Positions 1 to 6,840 of a stretch of DNA of 30,955 nt are shown piece by piece (within the stretch, counting starts at the first letter, position 1; each line of letters starts with the position of its first letter). The notes beneath the pieces are model-generated. The model saw nothing but the letters and a program-made list of their open reading frames with translations. It ran no database searches and was not told the DNA's origin. This DNA comes from an uncultured Clostridia bacterium. Lineage in GTDB: Bacteria > Bacillota > Clostridia > Lachnospirales > Bianqueaceae. A program made the position numbers and the translations under genes. The stretch spans positions 1 through 30,955 of the forward strand of contig CALBGL010000036.1 in assembly GCA_937892735.1 (NCBI GenBank), read 5' to 3'.

Positions 1-38
1 ACATGTCATTAACATGGCTACCTAAAGTAATTTACACA

Positions 39-61
39 CAATTTAGGACTTGACTAAATTG
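39..61. repeat. Perfect 8-bp inverted repeat
   Basis: CAATTTAG (39-46) and CTAAATTG (54-61) are perfect reverse complements separated by 7 nt. It lies at the left edge of a 385-nt non-coding stretch. It could be an operator or a small hairpin belonging to a gene outside the window. No function can be assigned. Confidence 0.4.
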
Positions 62-72
62 CGTCTTTTAGT

Positions 73-122
73 TGCGTATAAAATGTGATATGGGGACGGA
101 GATGTCCTCTATTTTATACACA
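73..122. repeat. Inverted repeat, copy 1 (TGCGTATAAAAT dyad)
   Basis: TGCGTATAAAAT (73-84) pairs with ATTTTATACACA (111-122) at 11 of 12 positions. An inner stem GGGGAC/GTCCTC (92-97 with 104-109, one G-T pair) closes on a 6-nt loop, so the whole element folds into a two-tier hairpin. There is no T-run on either side, so it does not look like an intrinsic terminator. A second copy of the same left arm lies at 237-248. Confidence 0.55.
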
Positions 123-236
123 AAGATGGGATTCTGGGGTGCGTTTTCGTGAAACTGCGCCAAACAGTTCTAAAAGGAATAGAATTCTTCGAAATTATAC
201 GCGAATGCGAAATCGATGACAGGCAAATCCTCAAAC

Positions 237-285
237 TGCGTATAAAATACACTGCAGGGATGGAAGTGCTCATTTTTTATACATA
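237..285. repeat. Inverted repeat, copy 2 (TGCGTATAAAAT dyad)
   Basis: The left arm (237-248) is identical to that of copy 1. The right arm ATTTTTTATACATA (272-285) is a diverged partner that still pairs over most of its length. A short inner stem CACT/AGTG (250-253 with 265-268) is present. The left arms of the two copies are 164 bp apart. The loops differ while the arms are kept, which suggests the dyad itself matters. Confidence 0.5.
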
Positions 286-327
286 ATCCGATAATGAGTC
301 AATGCGCAATAAAAGAGATGCCTGGCT

Positions 328-368
328 GTCAAAATAAATGTCGTGCCAATGATTTTCATCGGCACGAC
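328..368 (-). terminator. Intrinsic terminator of the glycosyltransferase gene
   Basis: GTCGTGCC (340-347) and GGCACGAC (361-368) form a perfect 8-bp stem, extended by ATGA/TCAT around a TTT loop. Read on the minus strand, the stem is followed at once by ATTTATTTTGAC, a U-rich tail. It begins 17 nt after the stop codon of the minus-strand gene ending at 386. Confidence 0.8.
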
Positions 369-385
369 GCGCAAAGAGACAGTAT

Positions 386-1609
386 TTAATTGGGAGTCTG
401 ATCATCCGTTTGAGGGGAGACCATATCTGCGGGGATGGAGTGCTCTGCAACATTTGTATCAGAAGCTGTATCTGTCGCTTGTGCGGCAGGTTCCAGATAA
501 CCGCAATCCGCTAGGATAAAACCGCAAATCTGTGCAGCAGCAGTAGGATCTACATAAAGTTCCTGTGCGGCCTGCATGCGTTCTCGCGTAGCTGCGTCAT
601 CCAAGAGCGTTCGCACCGCAGTTATATAGTCAGACTTTTTCTCGGGGACTAGAGCAAGACCATGTCGTTCAAAGAAGGAAGCATTCTGTGTTTCACAGCC
701 CGGAATGGGATCCGTCAGGATCAGAGGCAATTTCTTGGAGGCTGCTTCCGTGGATGTGAGTCCGCCTGGTTTGGTCAGGAGAAGATCGGCCGCATCCATA
801 TAGAGACTTACCTGCTCTGTGTAGTTTACAATGAAAATATTTGGGTAAGCTGCCAGTTGCTTTTTTAATTTCTCTTGCATTTTTTCGTTATTGCCGCAAA
901 GAATAACGAGACTCAGGCGAGTTCCATATTCTTTGCAGAGTTGAGTGGCCATCTGTCCCAGATGGCCGTAGCCCATGCTGCCGGACATGAGAAGAACCAT
1001 GCGTCCTTCAATAGGCAGTCCCAGGGCCTGGCGAGCTTCTTTTTGATCCCGTCGAACGCCAAAGGTACGCTGTACGGGAATTCCCAACGGAACCAATTTT
1101 TCTCGGGGAATTCCCGAGCGGATAAATTCTCTTGACAATTCTCTATGCGGAATGAAGAAATAGTCAGGCTGCGTCTCTTCCCAGAAAGGAATGCAGGTAT
1201 AATCTGTAGCAATTGCATAGGTACGCGCTGAAAGATTCTGTTTCTTTTTTAGATGAGTGATTGCTTCGGCAGGAAAGAGATGAGGCATTACTACGGCGTC
1301 AAAATGATTTTCTTCGATATATTGCCCAAGCTTTAGAGCGTATTTTCGATTAAACGCATATACAACGGATTTACGATGGGGGGAACTGATCCAATGGGCA
1401 ATATTATAGGCCAATTGAAACAGTATAGGGGTCTTTGTCGTGACATTGATATAGATCGAAGAAGCCTGCTTCGAAGCGCGGGGACCGGCAAAGGATAGAG
1501 TATCCAAAAACTCACAGTCGATCCCACGACGATGGAACTCTTCGTATAAAGCCCTTCCAGCAGCATTATGACCGCCTCCGGTATTGCAGGAAAGAATAAG
1601 CACTTTCAT
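386..1609 (-). CDS. UgtP/MGDG-synthase-family glycosyltransferase (GT28)
   Basis: Probable processive diacylglycerol glycosyltransferase, a membrane-associated GT-B enzyme that moves a sugar from UDP-sugar to diacylglycerol to make glycolipids (and, in Bacillus, the lipoteichoic acid anchor). The N-terminal Rossmann half opens with the family GGGH motif (G11-H14). The C-terminal half has the nucleotide-sugar signature around residue 280 (TKPGGLTSTEA, then LPLILTDPIPG and NASFF). The chosen ATG at 1609 gives 407 aa, close to the family's usual 380-400. It has AAGGA 10 nt upstream, and the protein then starts directly with the Rossmann strand MKVLILS. An upstream in-frame ATG at 1684 would add 25 unrelated residues. 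The last ~30 residues are polar and Asp/Thr-rich. It follows spoVT on the same strand with a 121-nt gap. Whether the product is mono- or diglycosyl lipid, and which sugar is used, cannot be read from sequence. Confidence 0.85.
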   Translation of the reverse strand: MKVLILSCNTGGGHNAAGRALYEEFHRRGIDCEFLDTLSFAGPRASKQASSIYINVTTKTPILFQLAYNIAHWISSPHRKSVVYAFNRKYALKLGQYIEENHFDAVVMPHLFPAEAITHLKKKQNLSARTYAIATDYTCIPFWEETQPDYFFIPHRELSREFIRSGIPREKLVPLGIPVQRTFGVRRDQKEARQALGLPIEGRMVLLMSGSMGYGHLGQMATQLCKEYGTRLSLVILCGNNEKMQEKLKKQLAAYPNIFIVNYTEQVSLYMDAADLLLTKPGGLTSTEAASKKLPLILTDPIPGCETQNASFFERHGLALVPEKKSDYITAVRTLLDDAATRERMQAAQELYVDPTAAAQICGFILADCGYLEPAAQATDTASDTNVAEHSIPADMVSPQTDDQTPN

Positions 1610-1655
1610 AACCAGTGGATCCTTCTTTCTCGTAGATTTTATAGTACGCAAATAT

Positions 1656-1684
1656 AGGATAGCACAGATTATAGGAAAATGCAA
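1656..1684 (-). promoter_or_regulatory. Probable sigma-A promoter for the glycosyltransferase
   Basis: On the minus strand, TTGCAT (1684-1679) is followed after 17 nt by TATCCT (1661-1656), and the -10 is preceded by TG-N, making it an extended -10. It lies about 47 nt upstream of the start codon at 1609. No clear terminator separates it from spoVT, so read-through is also possible. Confidence 0.4.
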
Positions 1685-1730
1685 GAAATCTTAATACAAT
1701 TGTAACAAAATTAAGAAGCCTTAATAGAAA

Positions 1731-2279
1731 TTAAGATTCGAGCTGTCGTCCGAGAATGAGTGCTGCGGCAGAAGTCAGTTTGACATCACCGTCCGTGCAG
1801 ATGACAGACTCTGGGGAGAGGAGGAATACAGCACCTGCGGTATCTCCCTCAGCGATAATGGGAAAAATGATCTCGCCGGCAAAATGTTTGGAGGATAAAG
1901 TCGGAACGGGAATTACAAAGTTCTTGTCTGTATTTTGGGCGGTAACACCGGTACGGTTTGAAATCAGCTGGCGCAGTTCAGGAGTAATCTCCTGACCCGT
2001 AAGATCTTTTTTATATTTTCCGGATGCGGCAATGATTCGATCCCGGTCACAGACACAGGCGGTGAGACCGCTCGTTTGAGCCAGAACATCGGCGATTTGA
2101 AGAGCCATATCTCCTAATTCACCGATGGGAGAGTATTTTTTCAGGATAATCTCGCCATTCTGGGCAGTGAATATTTCCAAGGGATCGGTCTGTCGAATGT
2201 GCAGAGTTCGACGAATTTCTTTAGGGATGACAATGCGTCCGAGATCGTCAATTCTTCGTACAATTCCAGTTGCTTTCAT
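1731..2279 (-). CDS. spoVT: Stage V sporulation transcriptional regulator SpoVT
   Basis: Forespore-specific regulator of sigma-G genes in Bacillus. The N-terminal ~50 residues form an AbrB-type swapped-hairpin DNA-binding domain (MKATGIVRRIDDLGRIVIPKE, then RRTLHI). Residues ~55-180 form the GAF-like C-terminal domain that tetramerises the protein. Its 182 aa match the usual ~178. The start at 2279 is supported by AAGGAG 9 nt upstream. It is divergent from hup. In Bacillus spoVT is followed by yabM and mazG (yabN); here neither lies next to it. The N-terminus is nearly diagnostic, though AbrB-like paralogues without the GAF part share it; the full length argues for SpoVT. Confidence 0.93.
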   Translation of the reverse strand: MKATGIVRRIDDLGRIVIPKEIRRTLHIRQTDPLEIFTAQNGEIILKKYSPIGELGDMALQIADVLAQTSGLTACVCDRDRIIAASGKYKKDLTGQEITPELRQLISNRTGVTAQNTDKNFVIPVPTLSSKHFAGEIIFPIIAEGDTAGAVFLLSPESVICTDGDVKLTSAAALILGRQLES

Positions 2280-2301
2280 ATAGATCTGTCTCCTTATGCT
2301 T

Positions 2302-2330
2302 ATTTTAGAGTGATGGGGCTATTGTTTGAA
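2302..2330 (-). promoter_or_regulatory. Possible promoter for spoVT
   Basis: On the minus strand, TTCAAA (2330-2325), a 17-nt spacer and TAAAAT (2307-2302) give 4/6 and 5/6 matches to sigma-A boxes, 22 nt before the spoVT start. Bacillus spoVT uses sigma-G, and only a poor sigma-G match is present here, so this assignment is weak. Confidence 0.3.
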
Positions 2331-2430
2331 AAAGGAAATGAATTTATTCTTGGGTGCAGGGAAAAGTTTGGGAGGCGCGGCAATTTGGGGCAAAAAAACG
2401 GTAAAACCGGGATTATTTTGCATTTGGCCC

Positions 2431-2459
2431 TTGACAAACCTAAGAAAAATGAGTATAAA
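2431..2459 (+). promoter_or_regulatory. Strong sigma-A promoter of hup
   Basis: TTGACA (2431-2436), a 17-nt spacer and TATAAA (2454-2459) make a near-consensus housekeeping promoter. The predicted transcript start is near 2466, leaving a ~118-nt leader before hup. The rest of the 2280-2430 stretch shows no gene. Confidence 0.8.
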
Positions 2460-2494
2460 TAGGAATAGGACAGAGATAAGGGACTGGGATAGCC

Positions 2495-2548
2495 CACAGG
2501 GATGCAGAAAAAAGCATCTTTAAGGTTTTCGGATGATGCGTCCCTGTG
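2495..2548 (+). promoter_or_regulatory. Structured 5' leader of hup
   Basis: CACAGGGATGC (2495-2505; one G-T pair) pairs with GCGTCCCTGTG (2538-2548), closing an 11-bp stem over a ~32-nt loop. The inner part GATGC (2501-2505) can instead pair with GCATC (2514-2518), so two mutually exclusive folds exist. The sequence after the long stem is not T-rich, so it is not an obvious terminator. It may be an mRNA-stability or translation-control element of hup. Confidence 0.5.
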
Positions 2549-2583
2549 CTTTGATCCAAATATTTTAAGGAGGAATTTTTACG

Positions 2584-2862
2584 ATGAACAAGGCAGAACT
2601 TGTAGCCGCGCTGGCTGAATCCATGGAAGTGACCAAGAAGGATGCTGAGAAGTTTCTGAAGGCTTTCGAAGAAGTGGTGACCGACGAATTGAGAAAGGGT
2701 GGAAAGGTGCAGCTGGTTGGCTTTGGTACGTTTGAAGTCGGCAAGAGACCGGCACGTTCCGGTATCAATCCTCGTACCAAGGAAACGATCGAGATTCCGG
2801 CAGCGAACTCCCCGAAGTTCAAGGCTGGCAAGGCCCTGAAGGATGCCGTCAACGAAAAGTAA
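2584..2862 (+). CDS. hup: DNA-binding protein HU
   Basis: Small basic histone-like protein that bends and compacts DNA as a dimer in the nucleoid. The 92 aa match the family's usual 90-92. Residues 1-40 form the helical dimerisation body, and residues 46-75 hold the beta-arm signature GFGTFEVGKRPARSG, then NPRT, with the proline arm region after it. Translation starts from a strong AAGGAGG site ahead of the ATG. It has its own near-consensus promoter and structured leader and is followed by a hairpin terminator at 2875, so it can be made as a monocistronic, abundant transcript. Many Clostridia keep hup at this point between spoVT and the S4-domain gene. Confidence 0.97.
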   Translation: MNKAELVAALAESMEVTKKDAEKFLKAFEEVVTDELRKGGKVQLVGFGTFEVGKRPARSGINPRTKETIEIPAANSPKFKAGKALKDAVNEK

Positions 2863-2874
2863 GACTAGATTAAG

Positions 2875-2909
2875 CGCCTGCGGAGAAATTTCCGGAGGCG
2901 TTTTGTTTT
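2875..2909 (+). terminator. Intrinsic terminator after hup
   Basis: CGCCT (2875-2879) and AGGCG (2896-2900) close a stem that continues, after one mismatch, with CGG/CCG. It is followed by TTTTGTTTTC. It lies 13 nt after the hup stop and 19 nt before the rqcP start, so rqcP must rely on read-through or an unseen promoter. Confidence 0.75.
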
Positions 2910-2927
2910 CTCGAAAGGAGGGAAGGG

Positions 2928-3173
2928 ATGATGAGACTGGATAAGTATCTGAAAGTTTCGCGACTGATTAAGCGCCGTACTGTGGCGAATGAGGCGTGCG
3001 ATGCGGGCAGAGTCTTGATAAACGGAAAAATAGCAAAGGCCAGCACCACGGTGAGAGAAGGAGATGTGTTGGAAATTCAGTTTGGAAACAGTACGCTGCG
3101 AGTAGAAGTATTGATGCTGACGGATACCACTCGAAAAGAGGACGCGAAAGAAATGTACAGACGACTTCCATAA
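2928..3173 (+). CDS. rqcP: S4-domain RNA-binding protein RqcP (YabO/Hsp15 family)
   Basis: Ribosome-quality-control factor. In Bacillus, RqcP binds the stalled 50S subunit with RqcH and helps add C-terminal alanine tails. The 81 aa are nearly all one S4 fold: the MRLDKYLKVSRLIKRRTVA opening, then GRVLINGKIAKASTTVREGD, the classical S4 loop. Length fits the family (80-90). An AAAGGAGGGAAGGG stretch precedes two adjacent ATGs (2928, 2931); the second is equally possible. Its place before yabP-yabQ-divIC matches Bacillus yabO. Confidence 0.9.
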   Translation: MMRLDKYLKVSRLIKRRTVANEACDAGRVLINGKIAKASTTVREGDVLEIQFGNSTLRVEVLMLTDTTRKEDAKEMYRRLP

Positions 3174-3178
3174 GATTG

Positions 3179-3207
3179 GCATAATCTGGAGGCCCCCTTC
3201 ATATATT
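3179..3207 (+). promoter_or_regulatory. Sigma-E-like promoter of yabP-yabQ
   Basis: GCATAAT (3179-3185; 6/7 to KMATATT), a 14-nt spacer and CATATATT (3200-3207; 6/8 to CATACAMT) match mother-cell sigma-E architecture, including spacing. Bacillus yabP is a sigma-E gene. A caveat is that the predicted start (~3214) falls within the AAAGGAG ribosome site at 3212-3218, giving a very short leader. Confidence 0.45.
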
Positions 3208-3231
3208 GAACAAAGGAGCCGGATTCCGAAT

Positions 3232-3531
3232 ATGAACAGGGGGGATGTTAGGGTGGAAGGGATGTCGCCGCATCGACTGATCCTGGATAACCGGGCTCAT
3301 ATGGAGATCACGGGGGTATTGGATCTGCTCATGTTTGATGAGACGGAGATCGTATTGGAAACTTCTGCTGGAGTATTAAACATACGAGGGGATCAGCTGC
3401 ATATGAATACGATGACGCTGGAGAAGGGGCTCCTGGTTCTGGCGGGAGATATTGCGGAGATCTTTTATGAAGACCCCGGAACGTTAAAGAAGCCAAAAAC
3501 AGGGTTAATGAGCAAGTGGATAAAGGGCTGA
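3232..3531 (+). CDS. yabP: Sporulation protein YabP
   Basis: Mother-cell sporulation protein of the YabP/YqfC family, a small beta-rich domain linked in Bacillus to spore cortex formation. The 99 aa equal the usual ~100. Family motifs are visible: HRLILDNRAHMEITGV near residues 14-30, then IRGDQLHM and LEKGLLVLAGDI. AAAGGAG lies 13 nt before the ATG, a long spacing; the start is kept because it gives the family length. It sits 4 nt before yabQ, with which it is probably co-transcribed from the sigma-E-like promoter upstream. Confidence 0.9.
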   Translation: MNRGDVRVEGMSPHRLILDNRAHMEITGVLDLLMFDETEIVLETSAGVLNIRGDQLHMNTMTLEKGLLVLAGDIAEIFYEDPGTLKKPKTGLMSKWIKG

Positions 3532-3535
3532 TAGA

Positions 3536-3901
3536 ATGAATGACGCATGCAGATTCTTTTTGTTAGCCTGTTTGTACGGATTTGGAGCGTGTTTGGGCTA
3601 CGATTTACTGCGGTTATGGCGCAGAATAATCCCTCACTCGCTCCTTTTCATTCATGGAGAAGATGTGCTGTTTTTTGGAGGCTGCGCCGCGATTTTTCTA
3701 TATGGTGTTTGGAGCCAAGCACAGGGACAGCTGCGAGGATATTATTTTCTAGGGATCGTTTTAGCTGGTCTTGTATATGTATGGGGAGTTCATCCTCTCT
3801 TGCAGAAGCCGGTGCGATTCTTAAGGCGAATTCCGGTTAAAGTACGAAAAGACTGTAAAAGTTACGGGAAAAGTTTCGGAAAATGCAAAAAAAAGCATTG
3901 A
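3536..3901 (+). CDS. yabQ: Spore cortex biosynthesis membrane protein YabQ
   Basis: Integral membrane protein needed in Bacillus for cortex peptidoglycan assembly in the mother cell. The 121 aa show hydrophobic segments near residues 5-24, 40-60 and 68-86, followed by a strongly basic tail (~30 residues) expected on the cytoplasmic side. The start follows AAAGGG by 8 nt and lies 4 nt after the yabP stop, so the pair forms a sporulation module. The stop codon at 3899-3901 overlaps the -35 box of the next gene's promoter. It is shorter than Bacillus YabQ, which is common in Clostridia. Confidence 0.85.
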   Translation: MNDACRFFLLACLYGFGACLGYDLLRLWRRIIPHSLLFIHGEDVLFFGGCAAIFLYGVWSQAQGQLRGYYFLGIVLAGLVYVWGVHPLLQKPVRFLRRIPVKVRKDCKSYGKSFGKCKKKH

Positions 3902-3926
3902 CGGATGACGAAAAATATTATATCAT
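3898..3926 (+). promoter_or_regulatory. Sigma-A promoter of divIC
   Basis: TTGACG (3898-3903), a 17-nt spacer and TATCAT (3921-3926) give 5/6 matches at both boxes. It starts inside the yabQ stop codon and ends 30 nt before the divIC ATG. It separates the vegetative division gene from the sporulation genes upstream. Confidence 0.65.
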
Positions 3927-3956
3927 GGTAAGCATGAAAGCAAAAGGCGGGATATC

Positions 3957-4292
3957 ATGTCGTATCAGAAGAAAAAGAGGCGCGGCATGGCAGCGAGGGA
4001 GCAAGCAGCAGGCAAAAAGCTGGGACATTCACTCAGAAACTTTTGTATCGCCGGTTTCTTTCTTGCTTTCGTGTTCGGGTGTTTTTTGCATCATCAGCAG
4101 CTGCAAGATCAGATTGCAGCCGTTCATCGGGAGACGCAGGCCGTAGAGTCTCAAGTGGACGAGGAATTAGAGAAACAGATTGATCTGAAGGCGAAGCAGA
4201 GCTATCTGCAGACTGACGATTATTATGCGCGGCTGGCACGTGAGCGGTTCCATCTTCTGAAAGAAGGAGAGCACATGTACGTTTTTGAGTAG
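3957..4292 (+). CDS. divIC: Septum formation initiator DivIC/FtsL family
   Basis: Bitopic division protein that acts with FtsL and DivIB/FtsQ in the divisome. Layout of the 111 aa: a basic cytoplasmic N-terminus (KKKRRG, ~26 residues), one membrane span near 27-46, a coiled coil near 48-85 (QLQDQIAAVHRETQAVESQV), and the conserved end YYARLARERFHLLKEGE that marks the DivIC family. AAAGGCGGG lies 5 nt before the ATG. Position between yabQ and spoIIE matches Bacillus divIC; the S1-domain gene yabR found there is absent. A hairpin terminator follows at once. Confidence 0.9.
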   Translation: MSYQKKKRRGMAAREQAAGKKLGHSLRNFCIAGFFLAFVFGCFLHHQQLQDQIAAVHRETQAVESQVDEELEKQIDLKAKQSYLQTDDYYARLARERFHLLKEGEHMYVFE

Positions 4293-4335
4293 GTACATCT
4301 TTTACCCGATATGGGGAGACGATGTACCCTTTTTG
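4293..4335 (+). terminator. Intrinsic terminator after divIC
   Basis: GGTACATC (4293-4300) and GATGTACC (4322-4329) form a perfect 8-bp stem, with an inner CCC/GGG stem (4306-4308 with 4315-4317). The sequence continues as CTTTTT. The left arm begins at the divIC stop. It isolates spoIIE from upstream transcription. Confidence 0.75.
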
Positions 4336-4385
4336 TATCTTCAAAGCGAAAAATGTCTGAAAATTTTTTGAGAGACCTCCCCGAT

Positions 4386-4419
4386 TTTGACATCCTTTGT
4401 AGGACAAAACCTCTATAAT
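4386..4419 (+). promoter_or_regulatory. spoIIE promoter: sigma-A boxes with 21-bp spacer, Spo0A-type
   Basis: A perfect TTGACA (4387-4392) and a perfect TATAAT (4414-4419) are 21 nt apart. Bacillus spoIIE and spoIIG are Spo0A~P-activated sigma-A promoters with 21-22 bp spacers, so the spacing is functionally telling. TTTGACA (4386-4392) is one base off the Spo0A box TTCGACA and overlaps the -35. TAGGACA (4400-4406) is a weaker second box. The start would lie near 4426, about 26 nt before the ATG. Confidence 0.7.
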
Positions 4420-4451
4420 AGGACGAAACGAGCTTCTTGGGGAGGTGTCTT

Positions 4452-6788
4452 ATGGAAAGACTCAATAGGCTGCAGCATCAGGCGACGGAAAAAAGGAGCA
4501 GGACATGGATGCTGCCAGTCTGGGCAATGGATCTTTTGTGGAGCATACCGGCGTTATTCTTGACGAGGATCCCGGTCTTTCTGAATCTATATATTCTGGG
4601 ACCGGCCTATCTTTGTCTGATGATGCGCAGAACGGCCAGGGGGCGCATGGGGACAATAGGGTGCTTGTTGGGTGTTTTCAGCATGTACCAGGAGCCGGAT
4701 GCAGGAAAATATGGGATTTTGATTTTACTCCTTTGGATTACGGAAGAATGGCTTCATCACAGGGGAACTAGAGTCTCCGATATGGGGCATAGTCTTCTGG
4801 ATGCTTTGATGCTACCCATTGCAACACTTTTATCCGCCTGGATTTTCCAAAGTAATTACTCCTTCCTTTTAATCATAGTAGAGACCGGTATGTTTTGGAT
4901 TTGGATATTTTTATATCAAATGGGAGCAGATGCCATACAGCGAGGAAAAACAAATGGTCTGATGCTTTCTGAGGAAGAACAGACGATGGCGGTATCTGCT
5001 TGTTTAGGGACTTTCCTGGCAATTCTTCCCTGGGATGTGGCTTGGATGGCGCCGCTTCTTTTTTTGAACATGGTGGCTTCCTATGGCCGTGGGATTGGCT
5101 TCGGAATGGTAGTGAGTCTGCCCGCTGCGGCCGTATTGCGCATCCTAGGAGCGGCGGGAGAGAGTCTATTCGTTCTTTGTGTTTTGTGCGCCATTCTATG
5201 CAATTTTTTTCGAGAATTTGGAAGAGCCACAGTAGTGCTGGGAAATCTGGTAGGGGGAATCATGCTGCTGCTCCTGTATCAGGGACAGGTTGTACTGTGG
5301 GAGATCATAGCGCTTCTTATAGCGGGGCTTGCATTTTTATGGGTACCGACGGCCTGGTATGAGAAAAAGCTTTGGGGACCAGTATGGCAGGAAACCTCTG
5401 GGACTGCTCAGGTACGAACTATGCAGCAGCATGTGAATCAGATGTTGGCGCGAAGCGCAGCATCCATGGAAGAAATGGGAGAGGTGCTGCGAGAGACGAC
5501 AGAGGAAGAGACGCTGGAAAACTTGGATACGAGCCGTATTTTTGAGGATCTGGCCGAGAGAGTGTGTGGAAACTGTCCCGATCGAAACCAGTGTTGGGGA
5601 GGATATTTCAGTGAAACTTATGAGACCATTGAGGCGATTATGGATGCAGCGCGGAGTAAAGGGATCATAGAGAAGAAGGATATTCCGTTATACTTTTTGA
5701 ATCGCTGCCGTAACAGCGAAGAGTTTATTCGCAGAACAAATCGCCATTATGAGCTGTATCGTCTGAACCTGAGTTGGGAGAACCGGATGCGGCGCAGTGC
5801 TGCGATCACGGCGAATCAGCTTCATAATATGGCGGAAATGCTGCACAATATGAGAAATTATCTCTGTACGCAGCTGGAGATGGATCAAAGTCTAGGTCAT
5901 AAGATGCAGGAAGAACTCATACGCGGGAATCTTCCGGTTTTGCGTACTCAGGTTCTGAAGGATCTGAAAACGGATCGATATACTCTGAATTTGCAGGTGC
6001 GGATAGGGCACAGCCAGAAGCTAAAGCATCAGTTAGAGGCACGCGTGGGATCCATGTTAGGACGTCCCATGCAGGTAGTGAATTCTCGAATGATCAGGCA
6101 GGGACTGTGGGACTGGCAGATGGAAGAGACTTGCCGCCTACGGGTAGAAAGCAGTGTTTTATCCAAGGGAAAAGAACGGGTTAACGGAGATAGTACCTGG
6201 ATGGGACGACTTCCCGGAGGACGTTATGTCGCCGCTATCAGCGATGGCATGGGGATTGGCAGCCAGGCGGGTGGAGAGAGCGAACGGGCACTGCGGATTC
6301 TGCGTTTATTATTGGAAGCGGGAGCAGAGGAGGAAGAAGCGATCCGTCTGCTAAATTCTATGCTGCTGCTGAGTGGCGATGGAGAACATTTTTCTACGAT
6401 TGATTTGGTGGTGATGAATCTCTATACGGGCAGCGTGCATATCGCTAAGGCAGGCAGTGCAGCTACCATTTTGAAAAAACAAGGTCGAATGCAAGTGTAT
6501 CGCTCGGATAATGTCCCCGTGGGAATTATGGAGAAGGCCGAGTGGGAAGCCTTCCAGGATCATGTGGCAGAGGGAGACTGGATTGTCTTAGCTTCTGACG
6601 GCGTCTTTGATCAGCAACGAGATGGGGAAAGTGTGGAGCGTAAGATTCGAGGGATTATGCTGCGGCAAACAGAAGCTACCAGTGCAAAGATGGCGCAAAG
6701 TATCTATGATTCCGTCTGTACAGGATGGCAGCAGGAAGACGATATGACCATTATTGCCATTAAGGTGCAAGGCAACGCGGGAGGATAA
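4452..6788 (+). CDS. spoIIE: Stage II sporulation protein E (PP2C-type phosphatase)
   Basis: Membrane serine phosphatase that dephosphorylates SpoIIAA and so switches on sigma-F in the forespore; it also joins FtsZ at the polar septum. The 778 aa (Bacillus 827) show about ten membrane spans in residues ~15-300, a central regulatory/oligomerisation region including the cysteine-rich stretch CGNCPDRNQC near residue 375, and a C-terminal PP2C domain. Metal-binding acidic residues are visible: GDS at 579-581, SDGMGIG from 597 (D598), ASDGVFD (D716) and DDMT (D763, D764). The start at 4452 is set by GGGGAGGTG 5-6 nt upstream; an in-frame TTG at 4437 lacks such a site. It has its own Spo0A-type promoter and is followed by the 75-bp repeat array. 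Confidence 0.96.
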   Translation: MERLNRLQHQATEKRSRTWMLPVWAMDLLWSIPALFLTRIPVFLNLYILGPAYLCLMMRRTARGRMGTIGCLLGVFSMYQEPDAGKYGILILLLWITEEWLHHRGTRVSDMGHSLLDALMLPIATLLSAWIFQSNYSFLLIIVETGMFWIWIFLYQMGADAIQRGKTNGLMLSEEEQTMAVSACLGTFLAILPWDVAWMAPLLFLNMVASYGRGIGFGMVVSLPAAAVLRILGAAGESLFVLCVLCAILCNFFREFGRATVVLGNLVGGIMLLLLYQGQVVLWEIIALLIAGLAFLWVPTAWYEKKLWGPVWQETSGTAQVRTMQQHVNQMLARSAASMEEMGEVLRETTEEETLENLDTSRIFEDLAERVCGNCPDRNQCWGGYFSETYETIEAIMDAARSKGIIEKKDIPLYFLNRCRNSEEFIRRTNRHYELYRLNLSWENRMRRSAAITANQLHNMAEMLHNMRNYLCTQLEMDQSLGHKMQEELIRGNLPVLRTQVLKDLKTDRYTLNLQVRIGHSQKLKHQLEARVGSMLGRPMQVVNSRMIRQGLWDWQMEETCRLRVESSVLSKGKERVNGDSTWMGRLPGGRYVAAISDGMGIGSQAGGESERALRILRLLLEAGAEEEEAIRLLNSMLLLSGDGEHFSTIDLVVMNLYTGSVHIAKAGSAATILKKQGRMQVYRSDNVPVGIMEKAEWEAFQDHVAEGDWIVLASDGVFDQQRDGESVERKIRGIMLRQTEATSAKMAQSIYDSVCTGWQQEDDMTIIAIKVQGNAGG

Positions 6789-6840
6789 GGAGGCTTGTGG
6801 TTTTTATACGGTGATACGCGATGGCGGTTCCAAAGTGTCT

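Noticed and set aside
50..82. Sigma-A promoter TTGACT...TATAAA in the left non-coding region
   Set aside because: The spacer is 21 nt and no start codon with a ribosome site follows on the plus strand; TATAAA is part of the repeated dyad arm.
2322..2349. Sigma-G promoter for spoVT (minus strand GAATA...CAAACAA)
   Set aside because: Only 5 of 7 in the -10 and 16-nt spacing; too weak to call although sigma-G control is expected from Bacillus.
4437..4451. Upstream TTG start for spoIIE
   Set aside because: It lacks a ribosome site; GGGGAGGTG is correctly spaced for ATG 4452.
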